DNA of 64,000 nt, taken from the NCBI RefSeq assembly GCF_037975245.1, contig NC_092579.1, forward strand, positions 2,221,001 to 2,285,000, in the 5' to 3' direction. A program made the translations under genes and the position numbers. The stretch comes from Apostichopus japonicus. Taxonomy: Eukaryota > Echinodermata > Holothuroidea > Aspidochirotida > Stichopodidae. The notes below the pieces were generated by a model. It was not told the DNA's origin and made no database searches. It saw only the letters and a list, made by a program, of their open reading frames with translations. Shown here in pieces: positions 25,568-39,600 of the stretch (its first letter is position 1; every line of letters begins with the position of its first letter).

Positions 25568-28192
25568 TCATAAAGTGGTCTCGCAAATGTAAGACCTAAG
25601 ACTATCGCAAGTCCCGTCATCCCATTTACCGATGTCATCAGCAATAATCGCCACCATGTTAGCACAGTTGTCGGCATTATCTCCGGCGGGCTGGTCACCA
25701 CCCCACTGGGTGAATGTAGTCAGGCTGCCATCAGACCATTCCCAAACGCCTTCGGTGGCCAGGTCATTGTATCCAATGTACATCCACTATATAAGGAAAA
25801 CAAAGAAAACGTTGACCACAAGATAAGTTTGCGAGCTATACCCATAGACGACAATATGGTTAGGTATTAGGAAACGATCGCCTGGATTATTTAGAGAGTT
25901 TGCAAATATAAATACCATTACCAAGAGAGAAGTTTAACGTCCCTTCAAACTTTTAATTTGCGTCCTCTCCCTTACCGCCATCTTTAATCAGCATACTTTA
26001 TATTTTGGTATTGCTGAATGTCTGTGCTTACTTTTCAGCAATGGTGAAAACCATTTTGACTGGTCAAAATAACATGATCACAGAAGACTGAAGTGGATTT
26101 GACATGCTGATATCATATTCACTCTACATGCATAACTGTTCTGTGTGTGTGTGTTTCTGAATTGCGGGTGTGTCCAGTAGCCAAAAAAAAGTGTTGCAAT
26201 TGGGGAATGAAACTTACTGACATCTGCTGACACAACGCAAAGGCAGATCTTAATTTGGGCATTAATATGATTTCATTATTTGAAGACTGAGCTTATCATT
26301 ATTATGCAATTACCAACTAAAATAATTTTGCCATAACCTCTTACCTCATGGAAGGTGCCGTCAAGTGGGCGTAGCATAGAGACCCACCAGTTGTATATGA
26401 ATAAGTTCTCTTCTTGACTGCCAATTGATACAAGATGACCGCCGTGGGCTTGGCAATTGCTTTCGGCATCAAGCCAGGAAACTCGAACTTGACTCTGATA
26501 TCTGTAATAATTAAAGAACGTCATTTCAGGTAAAATCCTCAATCGACGTTTCTTCATTTAGCAAGTAACGTTATATCTGAGCCGAAGCGTTTGAATTTTG
26601 CTAAAGCTAATAGAACGTGACCGAAAAAAAATATTGAAATATTTGCATTTTAGGTTGGACATTAATGGTATAACAATTTCATGATATATGTGTATAATCA
26701 TATATTTCAGCCGAAACCTCATTTGAGATAATGGACTCAAAATCAATCTTAAATAAAGCCTAAGTTATATGGCATTTTGAAAAGTTTTAAAAAACGGATA
26801 GATAGTTGAACCAGCATTGAGTTTATTAACGCAAGAAGTGACACAACATATCTTTTGACATGACACAACATCCCATTTGACAAATGACACAGTTTTACAT
26901 ATGATTCAACAAACAGCATGCATGAGGACCTTTTGTCCATATTAATTTAAATGTATAACTTCAATGGGCCGGGAAGTAAACCCTTTTTTGTGGGGTTGAT
27001 CAACTGTTTTGGAGGGTCGCCAAAAATTTCAAGAAAAGAACAACATCGCCGTAATTTGTAGGAAAATTACAAAATCTTGAACACAAAGTAAGTTACTTTC
27101 AAGATTTGCAAAACAAAATATTATTTTACAGTCAGCTATACATTGATCATATAGCAATATGTTAAATGTGTGGACCTGTTCCCTTTGCCACAACATTCGC
27201 CACTGCAGGGTTGCCAAGACGATCGAAGTGAACATTTGGATCAACTAGTAAAAACTTTGAATACCACGGCCTGAGGTGATGCAGATGCTTATCACAAACA
27301 AATTATAACAAAATAAATACACTTTTCTCCCCTTGGGAGGTAGGGTGATTAAATAGCTTTTAACTTTGGTCAACAATTTTACCAAACCTACTGAATATTC
27401 TCAAAATTAAATTTGAAAGCACCTAACTAAACATTCACCCCTCTTATATTTTTCAAGCCGAATTGATGGTTAATGCGATATCAAGGACTAACACCATTCC
27501 AGCCTCAACATTTCATTCCCATGACACTTTTCATATTATTAATACTTGTTTGATAAAACGGAAATTTTTAATTTTGTTTAGTCAAGTTAATAAACTACGT
27601 TTTTTTAATTTATTTTTATCTGTATCAAACAGCATCAAGCAACTACAAAAAGCTGCTTTAAAATGAAGAAATGTGCCAGCGGATTGCTATTAGTCATTCA
27701 ATGATGCCAGAGGTTCTGTTTTTCCCAATATTTTGAAGGCGAACGTACACACATAGGCCTATAGTTTATATGAAACACTTCACTTCAACACTTTCGAAAT
27801 AACAATGTCTAAAACCATATTATTTAAAGAATATATAAAATGTTGTAAAACAACGGCATCTATATTGCACAACTGGTTCGATGTCATATTTAGATCTGCT
27901 CGTGTCGTCTGTCGTTTCAATAAAATAATGACAAAACCAATATCTTCCCAATAAAATCATATTTTTCTCAGATTTTCTAACGGTACTGTCAATCATGCGT
28001 CTCTATCACATACGTCCATGATAATGGTTAGGTGTGCCTCCCCTTAAGCTATAGTGACATGTACATATATGAAACGAATACAAACCCGTAACAGCTATTT
28101 TGCCATTGAGTCCATCCCGGGGGGCATGATGCAAAAGCCGATGTTAAAATCGCTGCCAAAGTAACCACGTGCAAGAAGATGTTGCTTGCCAT
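25568..28192 (-). CDS. secreted C-type lectin, single CTLD, 3 exons, 160 aa
   Basis: Exons in transcript order: 28192-28086, 26501-26345, 25786-25568; junctions are GT..AG and phases join (483 nt). Residues 1-21 form a signal peptide ending AFA. The mature protein is one C-type lectin-like domain: CPPGWTQWQNSCY (C23, C34), WLDAESNC (C52), GGHLVSI, YIGYNDLATEGVWEWSDG (the WIGL-type core), then C129, C148 and C156. The expected disulfides are C23-C34, C52-C156 and C129-C148, a long-form CTLD. It probably acts outside the cell in recognition of glycans or microbes, as echinoderm humoral lectins do. In the sugar-binding loop the usual QPD or EPN triplet reads QPA (120-122), and the usual WND reads WDD (143-145). 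Canonical Ca-dependent sugar binding may thus be weak or altered; this is inference. No transmembrane segment. A TATA-like box lies upstream. Homologues include many lectins, so no gene symbol is given. Confidence 0.93.
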
Positions 28193-28277
28193 TCTTTCTG
28201 TGCAGCTCCAAACCACGATTCCCTCTATACGTTGTCTGTCGATGATGTGTCTTAATGAATATTTCTTCTACCTCTAC

Positions 28278-28290
28278 TCTTTTTATATTG
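28278..28290 (-). promoter_or_regulatory. TATA-like box of the lectin gene
   Basis: AATATAAAAAG on the minus strand, about 90 bases before the lectin ATG at 28192. It would place transcription start near 28255 with a leader of about 60 bases. AT-rich surroundings lower confidence. Confidence 0.4.
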
Positions 28291-28299
28291 TCTTAGGAA

Positions 28300-29640
28300 G
28301 TCAGGGCTAACTTCTATTTCATATACTAATGTTCACCCAACCCATACTCAATTTATTTTAATTGTTGCTGTAGTAGCCAATAGGAATCGATGCTACAAGA
28401 CAGATATAGGCCAATAATTCGATCTGTGCATGTTTACAATACCTATCATAAAACTATCATTTTTCTTTTGAAGCTCTGTGTATGTAAAGTCATACCCTAA
28501 TGATTTACAAACACGGTTTTGATACGTATTTTATAGGCGTGTCTTGGTGATCGATAATGTACTAGGTTTGCAGATATATAGTTTTAATGGAGAATAAAGT
28601 ACCATTTCTGTCCTCATGGCAGAATATCATGTCAGTTTCCTTTTACCTGGGAAGAAATAGGTTTCAAACCAAGGAAACAGTTTGGGCTCGGAGTGAATTC
28701 CCTGCGCTAAAGTTTTGAAAAATCGCGACAAAAATATACTAGACAAGAAAAACATGGTAACTGATGTTGAAATTTCACACGAGAAATGAAAATTTCTTCA
28801 AGGCTTCTGAAATTGGAAGGATCACATGTTCTACTACGATAGTGCAACTTTAGCCAATTTTGATGATGACCCGTAAAGAGGGCTATAAGCACTGACAAGA
28901 TATGATGTTTCCATGAAAACAATTCAGTAATTGCACCACATATTTGTTTCAGACGTATTCCCTTTCCTTCAAATAATAACGGTCGTAGATACCAGAGGTA
29001 CTACACTCGAGGTTCAACAGACTTGGTAAACCCCAAAAGACAGCACCACCCCCCCCCCCACCCCACATGATGAAAACGATGTTATTGAATCAACTGGTTC
29101 CTGCAAGATCATTGCATCTTCTTTTGTGAATCTCCTGCTAAGTTTCCCGCATATTAAGAGCATTCTTTGATCACCTGAAGTTAATTGAATAATTCTATAG
29201 GCGTATTTCATGAAGTTATAAACATCACTACTTATGCTTACAACTTAATCATTTAAGCGGGAGGGTGGGGGTAAGAGACGAATGGGTTTCAGGAAGGGAT
29301 TATTGCTGAGATAGCGGGGCAACTTGTTACTGGTTTGGAAACCTGATTGTTAGCTCATCTGAAAGCTTTAAGCTGAGGTATAGTTGTCGCGTGATTTTGC
29401 TGACTTTCTGTCACTTTTGCCACCGTGTTTGAACCACTGCCGTATCTTCATTTTTCATTCGCTTTGGCTGAAATGTCGTGAGAGGTTTGTGTGAGTTAAG
29501 TTTTCATACACACGATCATATTTTAATAAATTTGAAAGTCATTTGAGGCCACGAGAGGTCATTTTCTGAAAATGAAAATGTAGAAAATGCTACTCCTCCG
29601 AGAGCTTTTGTACAAACTTGCTGAAATGTTGTGAATATAA
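28300..29640. other. intergenic, nothing recognised
   Basis: No domain-bearing ORF or exon seen. Contains a C homopolymer near 29050. Short open frames show no family resemblance. The right edge adjoins a truncated LINE. Confidence 0.5.
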
Positions 29641-29649
29641 CGTTTGAAT

Positions 29650-30160
29650 GGTGGTGAGACCTTACTGAAAAAACTTCAAACTGTTCAGAATTCTGCTGCC
29701 CGGTTAATATCATGTTCATCGCGTCATGATCACATATCTCCAGTGCTTCAATCACTCCATTGGCTTCCAGTAAAACAACGGTCAATTTATAAGCTCCTCC
29801 TCTTAACGTACAAATCACAACACTCCCTTGCCCCTGGTTACATTACAAATTTAATTCCTCAGTATCATCCTCAACGCCAACTTCGCTCGTCTACAAAGTG
29901 TCTTCTTGCCACCAGCCATACCCCAAACACAAAGTTTTATGGAGAAAGAGCCTTCATCTCTGCTGCACCTCATCTCTGGAACAATCTACCATCTTCAATT
30001 CGCAATGCACCATCGGTTGACTGTTTTAAGCGTCTCTTAAAAACTCATTTATTCCAAAAATTTACAGTGATTTGACTTGTTTTTTTGTGTACTTGTTTGA
30101 GCGCTTTGAGGCCTTTGCATAAAGCGCTCTATAAATATTTGCTTATTTATATTACAAGGA
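29650..30160 (+). mobile_element. 5'-truncated LINE (CR1/L2-like), C-terminal tail and 3' end
   Basis: An open frame to 30075 encodes the region after reverse transcriptase: LQTVQNSAARLI, HWLPVKQRSIYKLLLLTY and FGERAF-like YGERAFISAAPHLWNNLP, ending LLKTHLF. This arrangement is typical of CR1/L2/Jockey-group LINE ORF2 tails. The 3' untranslated end carries gagcgctttgaggcc and aaagcgctctataaat, a hairpin-like LINE tail that recurs in this window. Everything 5' of the tail is missing, as usual for 5'-truncated copies. Confidence 0.88.
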
Positions 30161-33100
30161 TACCATTAGCTCATACCCTGTTACGATGACGTCATCCATC
30201 AAACCTCAACACAGATTTGCATTCTGGTTCAAGATACTACAAAGGCAGTTCTGTATTTTAAGTATTCAAGAACAACTTAGCAGTTATTATACCCTTTGGA
30301 CTTTTCATATTTATTTCAATCTTTATCATTCTTTATTCTCATAAAAGTTTAAAAAACTAATTTATCTTTAAGTCTTTTTTCTTTCAAAACAAATGTTTAC
30401 AACTATCTAACATTGTAAAAAACTATGTCTGCTAAGAAGGATCATATAGGGCAAGGGAAAATGAGATGGGAGGAAAGGAAATGAAACTGTTATCCCGCGT
30501 ATGTCTTGTATTTTTCACAAACAAATGGATACCAGCCAAGAAATATTGCAATCAAATCAAGATTCCCAAGATGCTTAGCGGAGCCTCTGCATCGTGGCTG
30601 CTCTTGTATTCCCCCAGTGGTTGGTATTGATAACTACGTCTACATTATTTGACACATATGGGCAGTGTGTGGTCGGCGTGGGATCCTCGAGCAGGTTTTC
30701 CGCACCTGGCGAGGGTTCTTAAAACCCTAGACATCTCGCAGAACCTTATGGCCAGGAGAAACATGACACAGTTAATCTTTGAAGACTTTGGTTAGAACCG
30801 TTTGACCTTCATATGATCAATACTGTCAATATAACAGAAGGATAATCCGTCTGTAGCACTTTCTGATCTAATATGATAGGATAATGTAAAGATTTCCTAT
30901 TCCCCATAAGTCGGTTCATTCTAAGAGATGTGGGCCCGAAAATTGGGTACAAATCGTTCCTGAAAATCACAATTCCATTTAGTTTCCACCCTTTCCCTAA
31001 CAAACAACGATGCTGTGGAATATTCCTATGAATTTATTTCCAAAACTTACTTTTACTGTTTCGATTGCAAAAAATCAAGTCATGCGATCGCGTGATTTAT
31101 GATTTGATTACTTAATGTAAACAGTATCTTTTATTTCCCTATCGAACCATGTGTTTTGCAAATATATTTCCCGAGTCAGTAACGAAGACGAATTTATTGA
31201 CTTAAATATACATAAATCTTATATTTGTAGTGGTACATGCATTAACAAAGCATGTATGTTCACTTGTAAATTTGTTATTACGGCAGTTTTGATTACATTC
31301 CCAGGCACGGAATTATTTACAGTCATAAACCTGAAAGACACCAGCACATTCTCAAAGTCTGAGATTGGTAAAAATTGATAGATTATGCTGGTATCTCCAT
31401 CTAGAAGTCTTGCAGCAGGCAGGATTATTGATCTTATGCTGTCAATATCCTCCCTGCACCCGACCCAGTAAGAGAAAACTTTGCACCGGACCCAAAAAAA
31501 AAAACACAAATTGACTTCAGGCAAATATTAGTATGAATTTTAAATTTTCGGTTCCTCTAGAATCTGCGTAGGCAAAATTGGACTTAAGTTTTTAAACCCA
31601 CCCCATTTTAGCCAAAGACTCTCCCAATCCTCAATTCAAATCACACCCGCTCCACCCCGCTCTCTCCCGCTCTTCCAATGATCTGATGCCATTGTTGCGT
31701 CCACAAGCATGTGAGTAAGGTAGTGAATTTTAATTTAATACACTTGTATTTGCCGCAAAACCCAAAACCAGAAATTCTGAGCTGTAGAGTTACCCCCAAC
31801 TTAATGAGGGGTACCAACCATTTAAGAAGGGTAACACCAATTTAAGAGAGACGCAATACTCGTGTCCTGTTACTTGTTTAAGTTTTGTACACATAGTGGT
31901 GACACGGTAGCATGTAGACATTTTTACCCTGGTTAATATGAAACAAAAACCTAAAAGTAAACTGTTTCAGATCCAAGTGGCACGATGACATCACAGGTTT
32001 ACAAAGTAACAGCTCGCAGACATGACTTTGAAGTTAGGATGTCTGCCTACGCAAACAAGATTGTTCAGGGATGAGCCTGGGGTAAAGAAAAATCACGGAA
32101 CTTTGCAAAATTGCGGTATAGGCTCCAGTTTGCTCATGCTACAGTGTGCTAGGAAAATAATTTTTGTCCCCGAGGAAGAAAAGACATCACGGATATTCCA
32201 CGAATTCGCGGAAAAAGCTGTGCCTGATTGTTTTTCTTAGCTGTTTGTTGGAATTGATCACCACCAAAGTCTTTGCCATTTAAATTAAAGATGATTGTTG
32301 GGTTTGTGTCTCCTTTAGTGGGATAAGAAAAAATATGTAAAAATGTATTTCTTAAAGACAAACTAAATCATGAACCAACTCGAACTATATTTCTGATAAA
32401 CGATTTTAACGGTTTTTTAAATCAAATAAATTAAGAAATAGATACAGTTGTTTTTATTTCTTTATCTTCTGATATTTGGTATTCTCTCAAAATGTTGACA
32501 GTGGAAATGAATTGCATGAAACATATAAAAAAGATATAAATCGAATAATTGGGTTTCCCTAGAAGAAGGAATCCTAAGATAGTGTGTCCTGTCCTCATTC
32601 TGGTATAAGAGAATACTACTTGTGTCCTCGTCTGTGAAGGTATGGTGTTGCATATTTATATACAGTGCATTTGAGGTGTTAACTCATCCCACCTATCTTA
32701 TCTAACCCACCAGATCATCAACCCGTGGAACACGGTGAGTTCAGGATGTCTTAAGTAGCAGGGTGACCCAACATTATGGAACGGGTATGTAAATGAATTT
32801 CTACACTAACTTTCCATTCTCATTTATGAATCTCTCCTAAAAACTTGGAAGCAAAAACACATATCATGTGTATATTAGTTATAATGAGAAGGCAAGGGAA
32901 GTGGGAGATGGGGCAAAGAGTTAGCATCAGATGAGAAGGACACCCCTTTTTCCTATTGTGGTCACTCCCATTTTGAAACCTCCCGGTAGTTTTATAATTC
33001 TGCTTCAAATGTGGAGGGGGGGAGAGAGCTAGCATCTGATGGGAATGACACCCCTCTTTCTTATTGTGGCTACTAACAGTTTGCAAAATCCTGGTATTTT

Positions 33101-33186
33101 ATATTTCTATTTCAAATGAGATGTCAAAAGACACGGAGAAATGAAGGAGAAGAAGAAGAGCAGTCTATGATAATTTTGCAAATCTT
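30161..33186. other. intergenic, nothing coding recognised
   Basis: Short ORFs only. A block of about 110 bp is present twice (near 32915 and 33025), with gctagcatctgatgggaatg and its variant. An AATAAA on the minus strand at 32453-32458 could serve NUP85 only with a 1.2-kb 3' untranslated region. Confidence 0.5.
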
Positions 33187-33484
33187 GCATAAATCTTACA
33201 GAATTAACCTTCACTCAGACATCTTGTCAGCAATGGAGCATTACATAAGTTAGACTGAATGCATGAATCTTACAGAATTTAACCCTTCACTCAGACATCT
33301 TGTCAGCAATGGAGCATTACATACTTTAGACTGAATGCATGAATCTTACAGAATTAACCCTACACAGACATCTTGTAAGCATTGGAGCATTACATACGTT
33401 GGACTGAATGCATAAATCTTACAGAATTAACTCTTCACTCAGACATCTTGTCAGCAATGGAGCATTACATACGTTAGACTGAAT
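33187..33484. repeat. four tandem copies of a 74-bp unit near the NUP85 3' end
   Basis: The unit includes aatcttacagaatt, cactcagacatcttgtcagc and ggagcattacatacgttaga. It starts about 140 bp beyond the NUP85 stop codon in transcript direction. It lies in the 3' untranslated region if a distal polyadenylation site is used. ATTAAA-type signals on the minus strand (33594-33599, 33550-33555) would exclude it from the transcript. Confidence 0.88.
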
Positions 33485-33626
33485 GAAATTATGTGAACTT
33501 CGGGCAGATGGTTCCCACACATCACAGAAGCTTTCAGGTTTCCACCGGTTTTAATACAACCAGATTGAACCAGCATTCTCTCATGTCAGATACTTTAATA
33601 TCCTCGTCCTGATTTCATCATCCTCT

Positions 33627-36600
33627 TCATGTCCTGACACTCTCCTCCAGGAGAGCTCTCGATAAATTTCTACTAAGCCCCAGCTGTAACAGTTCCATCT
33701 TCTCCTTCTCCAGCTCAACATGTCCCTACAAACAGGTAAAAGGAAGAACAAACTACATTTTGTATTGGGTTGTTAGGTTGGTTGACTATGAGCAAGTCAT
33801 GGAACATTCACAATATAACCAGGTATCCCTCAATCCGACTAAGCGACTTTGTACGATTCAGACTTGTAGTATTCAAGTCTACAATGGTACATTTGTACTT
33901 ACTTAAGTATATGTTTATTGTACTCATAATTAGGACTTTGTACTTATACTCATAGATTTGTACTTTTTGCTTAAACTTTCACATAGAGAATGCAAGTTTC
34001 ATGTTCTTGTACTCAATGCTTTGTACTATTACTTGTACTCAATGCTTTGTACTATTACTTGTACTCAATGCTTTGTACTATTACTTGTACTCAATGCTTT
34101 GTACTATTAATTGAACTCAATGCTTTGTACTGTTACTTGTACTCAATGCTTTGTACTATTACTTGTACTCAATGCTTTGTACTATTACTTGTACTCAATG
34201 CTTTGTACTATTAATTGAACTCAATGCTTTGTACTGTTACTTATACTCAATGCTTTGTACTATTACTTGTACTCAATGCTTTGTACTATTACTTGTACTC
34301 AATGCTTTGTACTATTACTTGTACTCAATGCTTTGTACTATTACTTGTACTCAATGCTGTGTACTGTTACTTGTACTCAATGCTTTGTACTATTACTTGT
34401 ACTCAATGCTTTGTACTATTACTTGTACTCAATGCTTTGTACTATTAATTGAACTCAATGCTTTGTACTGTTACTTGTACTCAATGCTTTGTACTATTAC
34501 TTGTACTCAATGCTTTGTACTATTACTTGTACTCAATGCTTTGTACTATTACTTGTACTCAATGCTTTGTACTATTAATTGAACTCAATGCTTTGTACTG
34601 TTACTTGTACTCAATGCTTTGTGCTATTAATTGTACTCAATGCTTTGTACTTATTAATTGTACTCAATGCTTTGTACTGTTACTTGTACTGGATTTGTAC
34701 TCACACTACAAGTCTGATGTGATTATAATTGATTGCTCCTTCTAATACAAGAAAGCAGTTAACCAGTATTTAATTTGATCAACAAAATAATAAGTTACAC
34801 TGCCAGCCCCCCTCCCCCCCCCCCCCGTTCCCCACCAAAAAATATTGTACACTTTATTTACAATCCCTGAAACTTTATTCCTCCTTTTGGAAGGTTTGGT
34901 AGACTTGATGAATATAAAATGATGCTTTCAGGCATCTGAACTTTCTTTACATGATAATGTATAATATTGGTGATATTATGATATGGATTATTGGTGATGT
35001 ATATAATAAAAAAATTTGCCCAAAATCAATAAAGAGGACAGCTTGAAGTTCAAACACAGGCAGGCCGGGTTTCTGACTATCCTATGACATGGTTGTTTTT
35101 CCTCATGATTAGATCCAAATTAACAATAAACAAAACAAAACTGGTGTTTTTCTGCAACATTCTTCAGAAAATCTTCTTGATGTGAGGCTAAGAAGAAAAT
35201 CAATCCATGTTTGAAATTTTGAGTGGTCCAGCATAAACTAGTAATACTGCAACATAACACTTAATCTTCCTTCAAACTAGAACTTCTTAGCACAATAATT
35301 TGACTACAAATAAAGAATGTTTGCTTGTTACTATTGTCATTCTATTGTGTGCTTCTTCTGTTCAAGCCTCGACACTGACTCCATGAGAGTCCTGTTATAA
35401 CCAGTGCACGTTGTTATCCCCAGGTTTATGTGAGTGAAACATTTTAGTATTGTGGTAAAGCAGTGTAGGGTAATGTATGGATATTGTGTTTTGTCATTTC
35501 AGTAAATTCTGGTGTGCTTTCTATCATGATATAGTGTCATAGTTTTCTGTCAAACATCAACACCAACATGAAAGGAAATTTTGTATGAAAATCTCATGGC
35601 AAAAAAAGGTCAATTATTGCAAAGACTGTTCAAAGATGGTAAGAGGATCCATCAAGAATGATTCAGAAAGCTAGTTTAAAAAGTAGTTCAATGCTGATTA
35701 TGAGGACATACAGATGATAATAACATTGTCAAAAACTCTGATTAATTGCATAAAGGAAGAATGAAGTTATAAACAAGGCAGTGACAATCTGAAAACTGGC
35801 TTAACTTTAATCTGTGAACTGTTGGATTTTTTGACAACTCCTGGTATACCCCAGGAGTGAAATATGGGTCTTCAAGTTTACATCAGCATAACATAAATTA
35901 AAACTAATGAACTGGTAGCCAAATTCACATTCGAAAAAAAGATAATGATATTTTCTTTAGTACAATTGATATCTTCTGGTGCGTACTGGTGCGATAGGGG
36001 TCATTACAATGTTATAGGTAATAAGCCACTTAAAGGCACCTTCACACATTTGGTTGCCCCATTTGACACATCTACAACGCATTGCTCAAGAAGATATCAT
36101 CGTAATTGTTAAAAACTGACACAAAACTACACATTTCTTCCACTAATTGACCTTTTTCAGGGAATAATCACAAATTATATTCAATTTGTTGCCCAGACAA
36201 TTTTAGTAGTAGTACTACTTACCTTCAAGATACCCAAATCAGAACTATTCAAATTCGATTACTTTTTTCATAATTATTTTTGAAAAAGGGAAATTTCACT
36301 AGCCAGCTAATGAAGAGTAAAGTAATGGGATATTAGTGTAAAAAAAAAATGAAAAAAGTGTAAAATAAATTACAAACACATGCTCTTAAGAAAGACATTT
36401 TGTTCTGAATGTACCTTGCTCTTCTTGGGTAATATCTCCCTGGTATACTCCTCGGATTGATACCACTTGAGTAAATTCTCTTTACACATCAGAAGTTGAC
36501 TTGTCTGTTTACTGGAGAAGACCACAACGTCCAACTCCAGTAACGGAAGCGCATCAGTGAGCAGGATGAGCATAAATCTAATAAAACAGAAGAAATGAGT

Positions 36601-39600
36601 AAGACATTGAAAAACCAAAACTTACATCAAGTAGAAGAGCATCACTGGTATGTTGAAACCATAAAGACGAAACAAAAACCATAGAGCTCAAAACTTACCT
36701 CTGTTCATGAAAAAATAATAATTGGTAGCCAAAGCAATTTACGGACCAGTATAATGACCACCCCTGAAAAGCAGTAGCCTTTTAGTCCTGGATGGTCACC
36801 ACAGACCAGGGGAGAGGCAACTTCCATCAAAATACTTATTACTTCAAGTTGTGACCATACCCAATGTTGCTACACAACATGAGCAGTGGGGAGGGGGAGG
36901 GAAACTTCCACCAATACTAATAATTATCTCAAGTTGTGACCATACTAAATGTTGCAACACAATATGAACAGTGGGGAGGGGGAACTTCCACCAATACTAC
37001 TTATTACTTCAAGTTGTGACCATACCAAACGTTGCTATAAAACATGAGCAGTGAGTTGGGAGGGGGAACATCCACCAATACTGCTAATTATCTCAAGTTG
37101 TGACCATACTAAATGTTGCAACACAATATGAGCAGTGGGGAGGGAGAACTGCCACCAATGCTACTAAATATCACAAGTTGTGACCATACTAAATGTTGCA
37201 ACACAACATGCAGTATGAAGGGGGGGGGTGTAGGGCACCTACCACAGATTCTACTAATTATTTCAAGTCTTGTTCATTTGTGATATCTGTTATAATAACG
37301 ATTGAAACCATTGAGCCCAACGACACGTGTAGCCCATGGTTCTATTCACATTGTAACATTAACATTCTTGTATTGTTTAAAAAACACTTGGAGAAGCAGC
37401 AGACAATGAATCAAGAAGAGTAAAAACTTACTGTTTTGGAGCAAGATTTGCCTCAATCAAAGATAAGAGCAATTCCCCGGCTTCGGCAAATTCTCCTTCC
37501 TCATAAAGTCGATGGAAGTCTCTGTATTTTGCTGTGAACATGAGACAAAAGAACCAGATATGAGACTTACCCGTTGCTTGCAGTATCATCTCAAAGTATT
37601 CTTCTCTAAGCCACCAAAAATCTTCAAATAACCAATAACAGACTTTCATATTTACAAAGCTCGAAAGTGTTTAGAATTGTTTTATCGTGTACAATGCTGC
37701 AAATTTGCAATATATTATGATAAAGTAAAAATAAGTCTTGATTAACCTATACTATGCAACATATGTACATATTCCTTTTATTTTTTTCTTCTTCTTCTTC
37801 TTTTTTTGATATTTATTGTTTAATTTCTAGGTTTTATTTTTATTTGTCATTATGATGACATTTGATATTTGAATAGTCAGCTTGCCAGATGCATAATCTA
37901 ATCAAACCCTTCTTTTCTAAAATTAGAACTAAATGCAAAATGATACAGATTACAACAAATCACTTATTAAAGCAACCCACTTTAAAATTCTATCGATGCC
38001 ATGTTTCCTTATATTTCTTAACATGTTTTCGCTTCACACAAAAAGGTATCTGTATTGTTACTGAAATTTTCATGTGACTACAGATACCAACAAAATTTGG
38101 CAAAGCAAATGAGACTTATGATAAGCAATTTGACACAAACATAAGCAGACTTTATCATCAGTTCTTAGATATTGTTTCCTTCTCTTTTTCCCCTGCTCTC
38201 TTTTCTCCTCGTCTTTGTTTTTCAAAATTGTTTCTGAAGCACCTTTAAGTTCATGAATATATTGATACACAAGTCATTTTACAAATTTTACGAATTTTTA
38301 CCAAGTTTTAAGTCTTCTTTGCTCTTGTAAAATTAACATATTCTAATATCTTTAAAAAATGTACATTTTTTATTGCGAGGAGTTTTCTCTAAAACAGGGG
38401 GTCTTACCGAGGAATGTTAATCTATCACTGACAAGCATTGAAGACCCAAGATTGTCGATCAAGTCTAAGTTTGAAAAGTTTCCATTCAGGGAATACTCTG
38501 TCAGGAATTTCTCGGCGAGGTAGGTGGCAAAAGAGGCATCTTGGGAACGGAGGCACCATGTGAGGGCGGTGCCTAACCTCTTCTCCTGTAATGCCCGCAT
38601 TCCCATCACTTTACAGATACTCTGAGCTGTAAGGGAGGAGAGAAGCGAACAGAAGATAAGAAATCTTATTATTGTTTAAAAAAGATGGTTTTAATCACTT
38701 TACAAGCATATATTTCCAAAGAGATAAAAGGCAACGACTTGTTTTACCAGCAAAAACTCATTTTAACATCTGCTTCCTGGAAGGGGATACTCAGTGTATT
38801 TTTCTTTCCAATTTTTTTTTTGTGGGGGGGAAGGGATCTTCCCTGTTCATCTTTTCTCTTGATTTCCTTCTATGTCAATTTACTACTATAAATCTAACAT
38901 TGTTCAGTTATTGTACTACCATCACAATAAGTGGTTACGGCCCGTGGAAAGGGTAAATCTTCAAAACAAACATAATGGCTTAGCATATAGGTCCACATCA
39001 CTTTCACATTGGCACTAGACAAATTCACAGGCAAAACAAACAGTAGGAGTGGTTTTTGTTATGCTATATTTGATACACCTACTGTCTGATAAAAACAATA
39101 AAATAACTCAAAGACTACTAAACAGCTTATTTAACTTAATTTCACAAAACTAGTTTATAATTTAACTGTTTCTTCTCCTTTCTTTTAACTGGTTTTATGT
39201 TTTCAAGAAAAAAAAATCATCTTCCCAGTTCACAACACCTCAGAGAAGATATTAAACCAAACCACCATCCTCATTGACTAGTTTTCAAACTTTCGTAGCA
39301 GGTCCTACTAGAGATCAAACCACTGCATTCACTTAAGATATTAATTAAATATACCTTGATCATCCATGTTTTTCTCATCACAGATCTTCAAAACTTTGTA
39401 GGCTTTCTTCTCAGATTGTAAAGGAATCTTCTCAACAAAGAGTTCCAAATGGTGCCTGAAAAAGGTTGGTAAAGTAACTTAAGTAAGTAGATATATATAT
39501 ATATTTTGATCATTTACACAGTAAAATGGTAAAACTTTACTGTAATATGCACACAATTCTTTATGGAATTATTATTCACACTAGTTTTGAAATGAAAGAG

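Noticed and set aside
33990-34745. Plus-strand frames with repeated LYSMLCTIT-like peptides
   Set aside because: Read-through of the 26-bp minisatellite inside a NUP85 intron.
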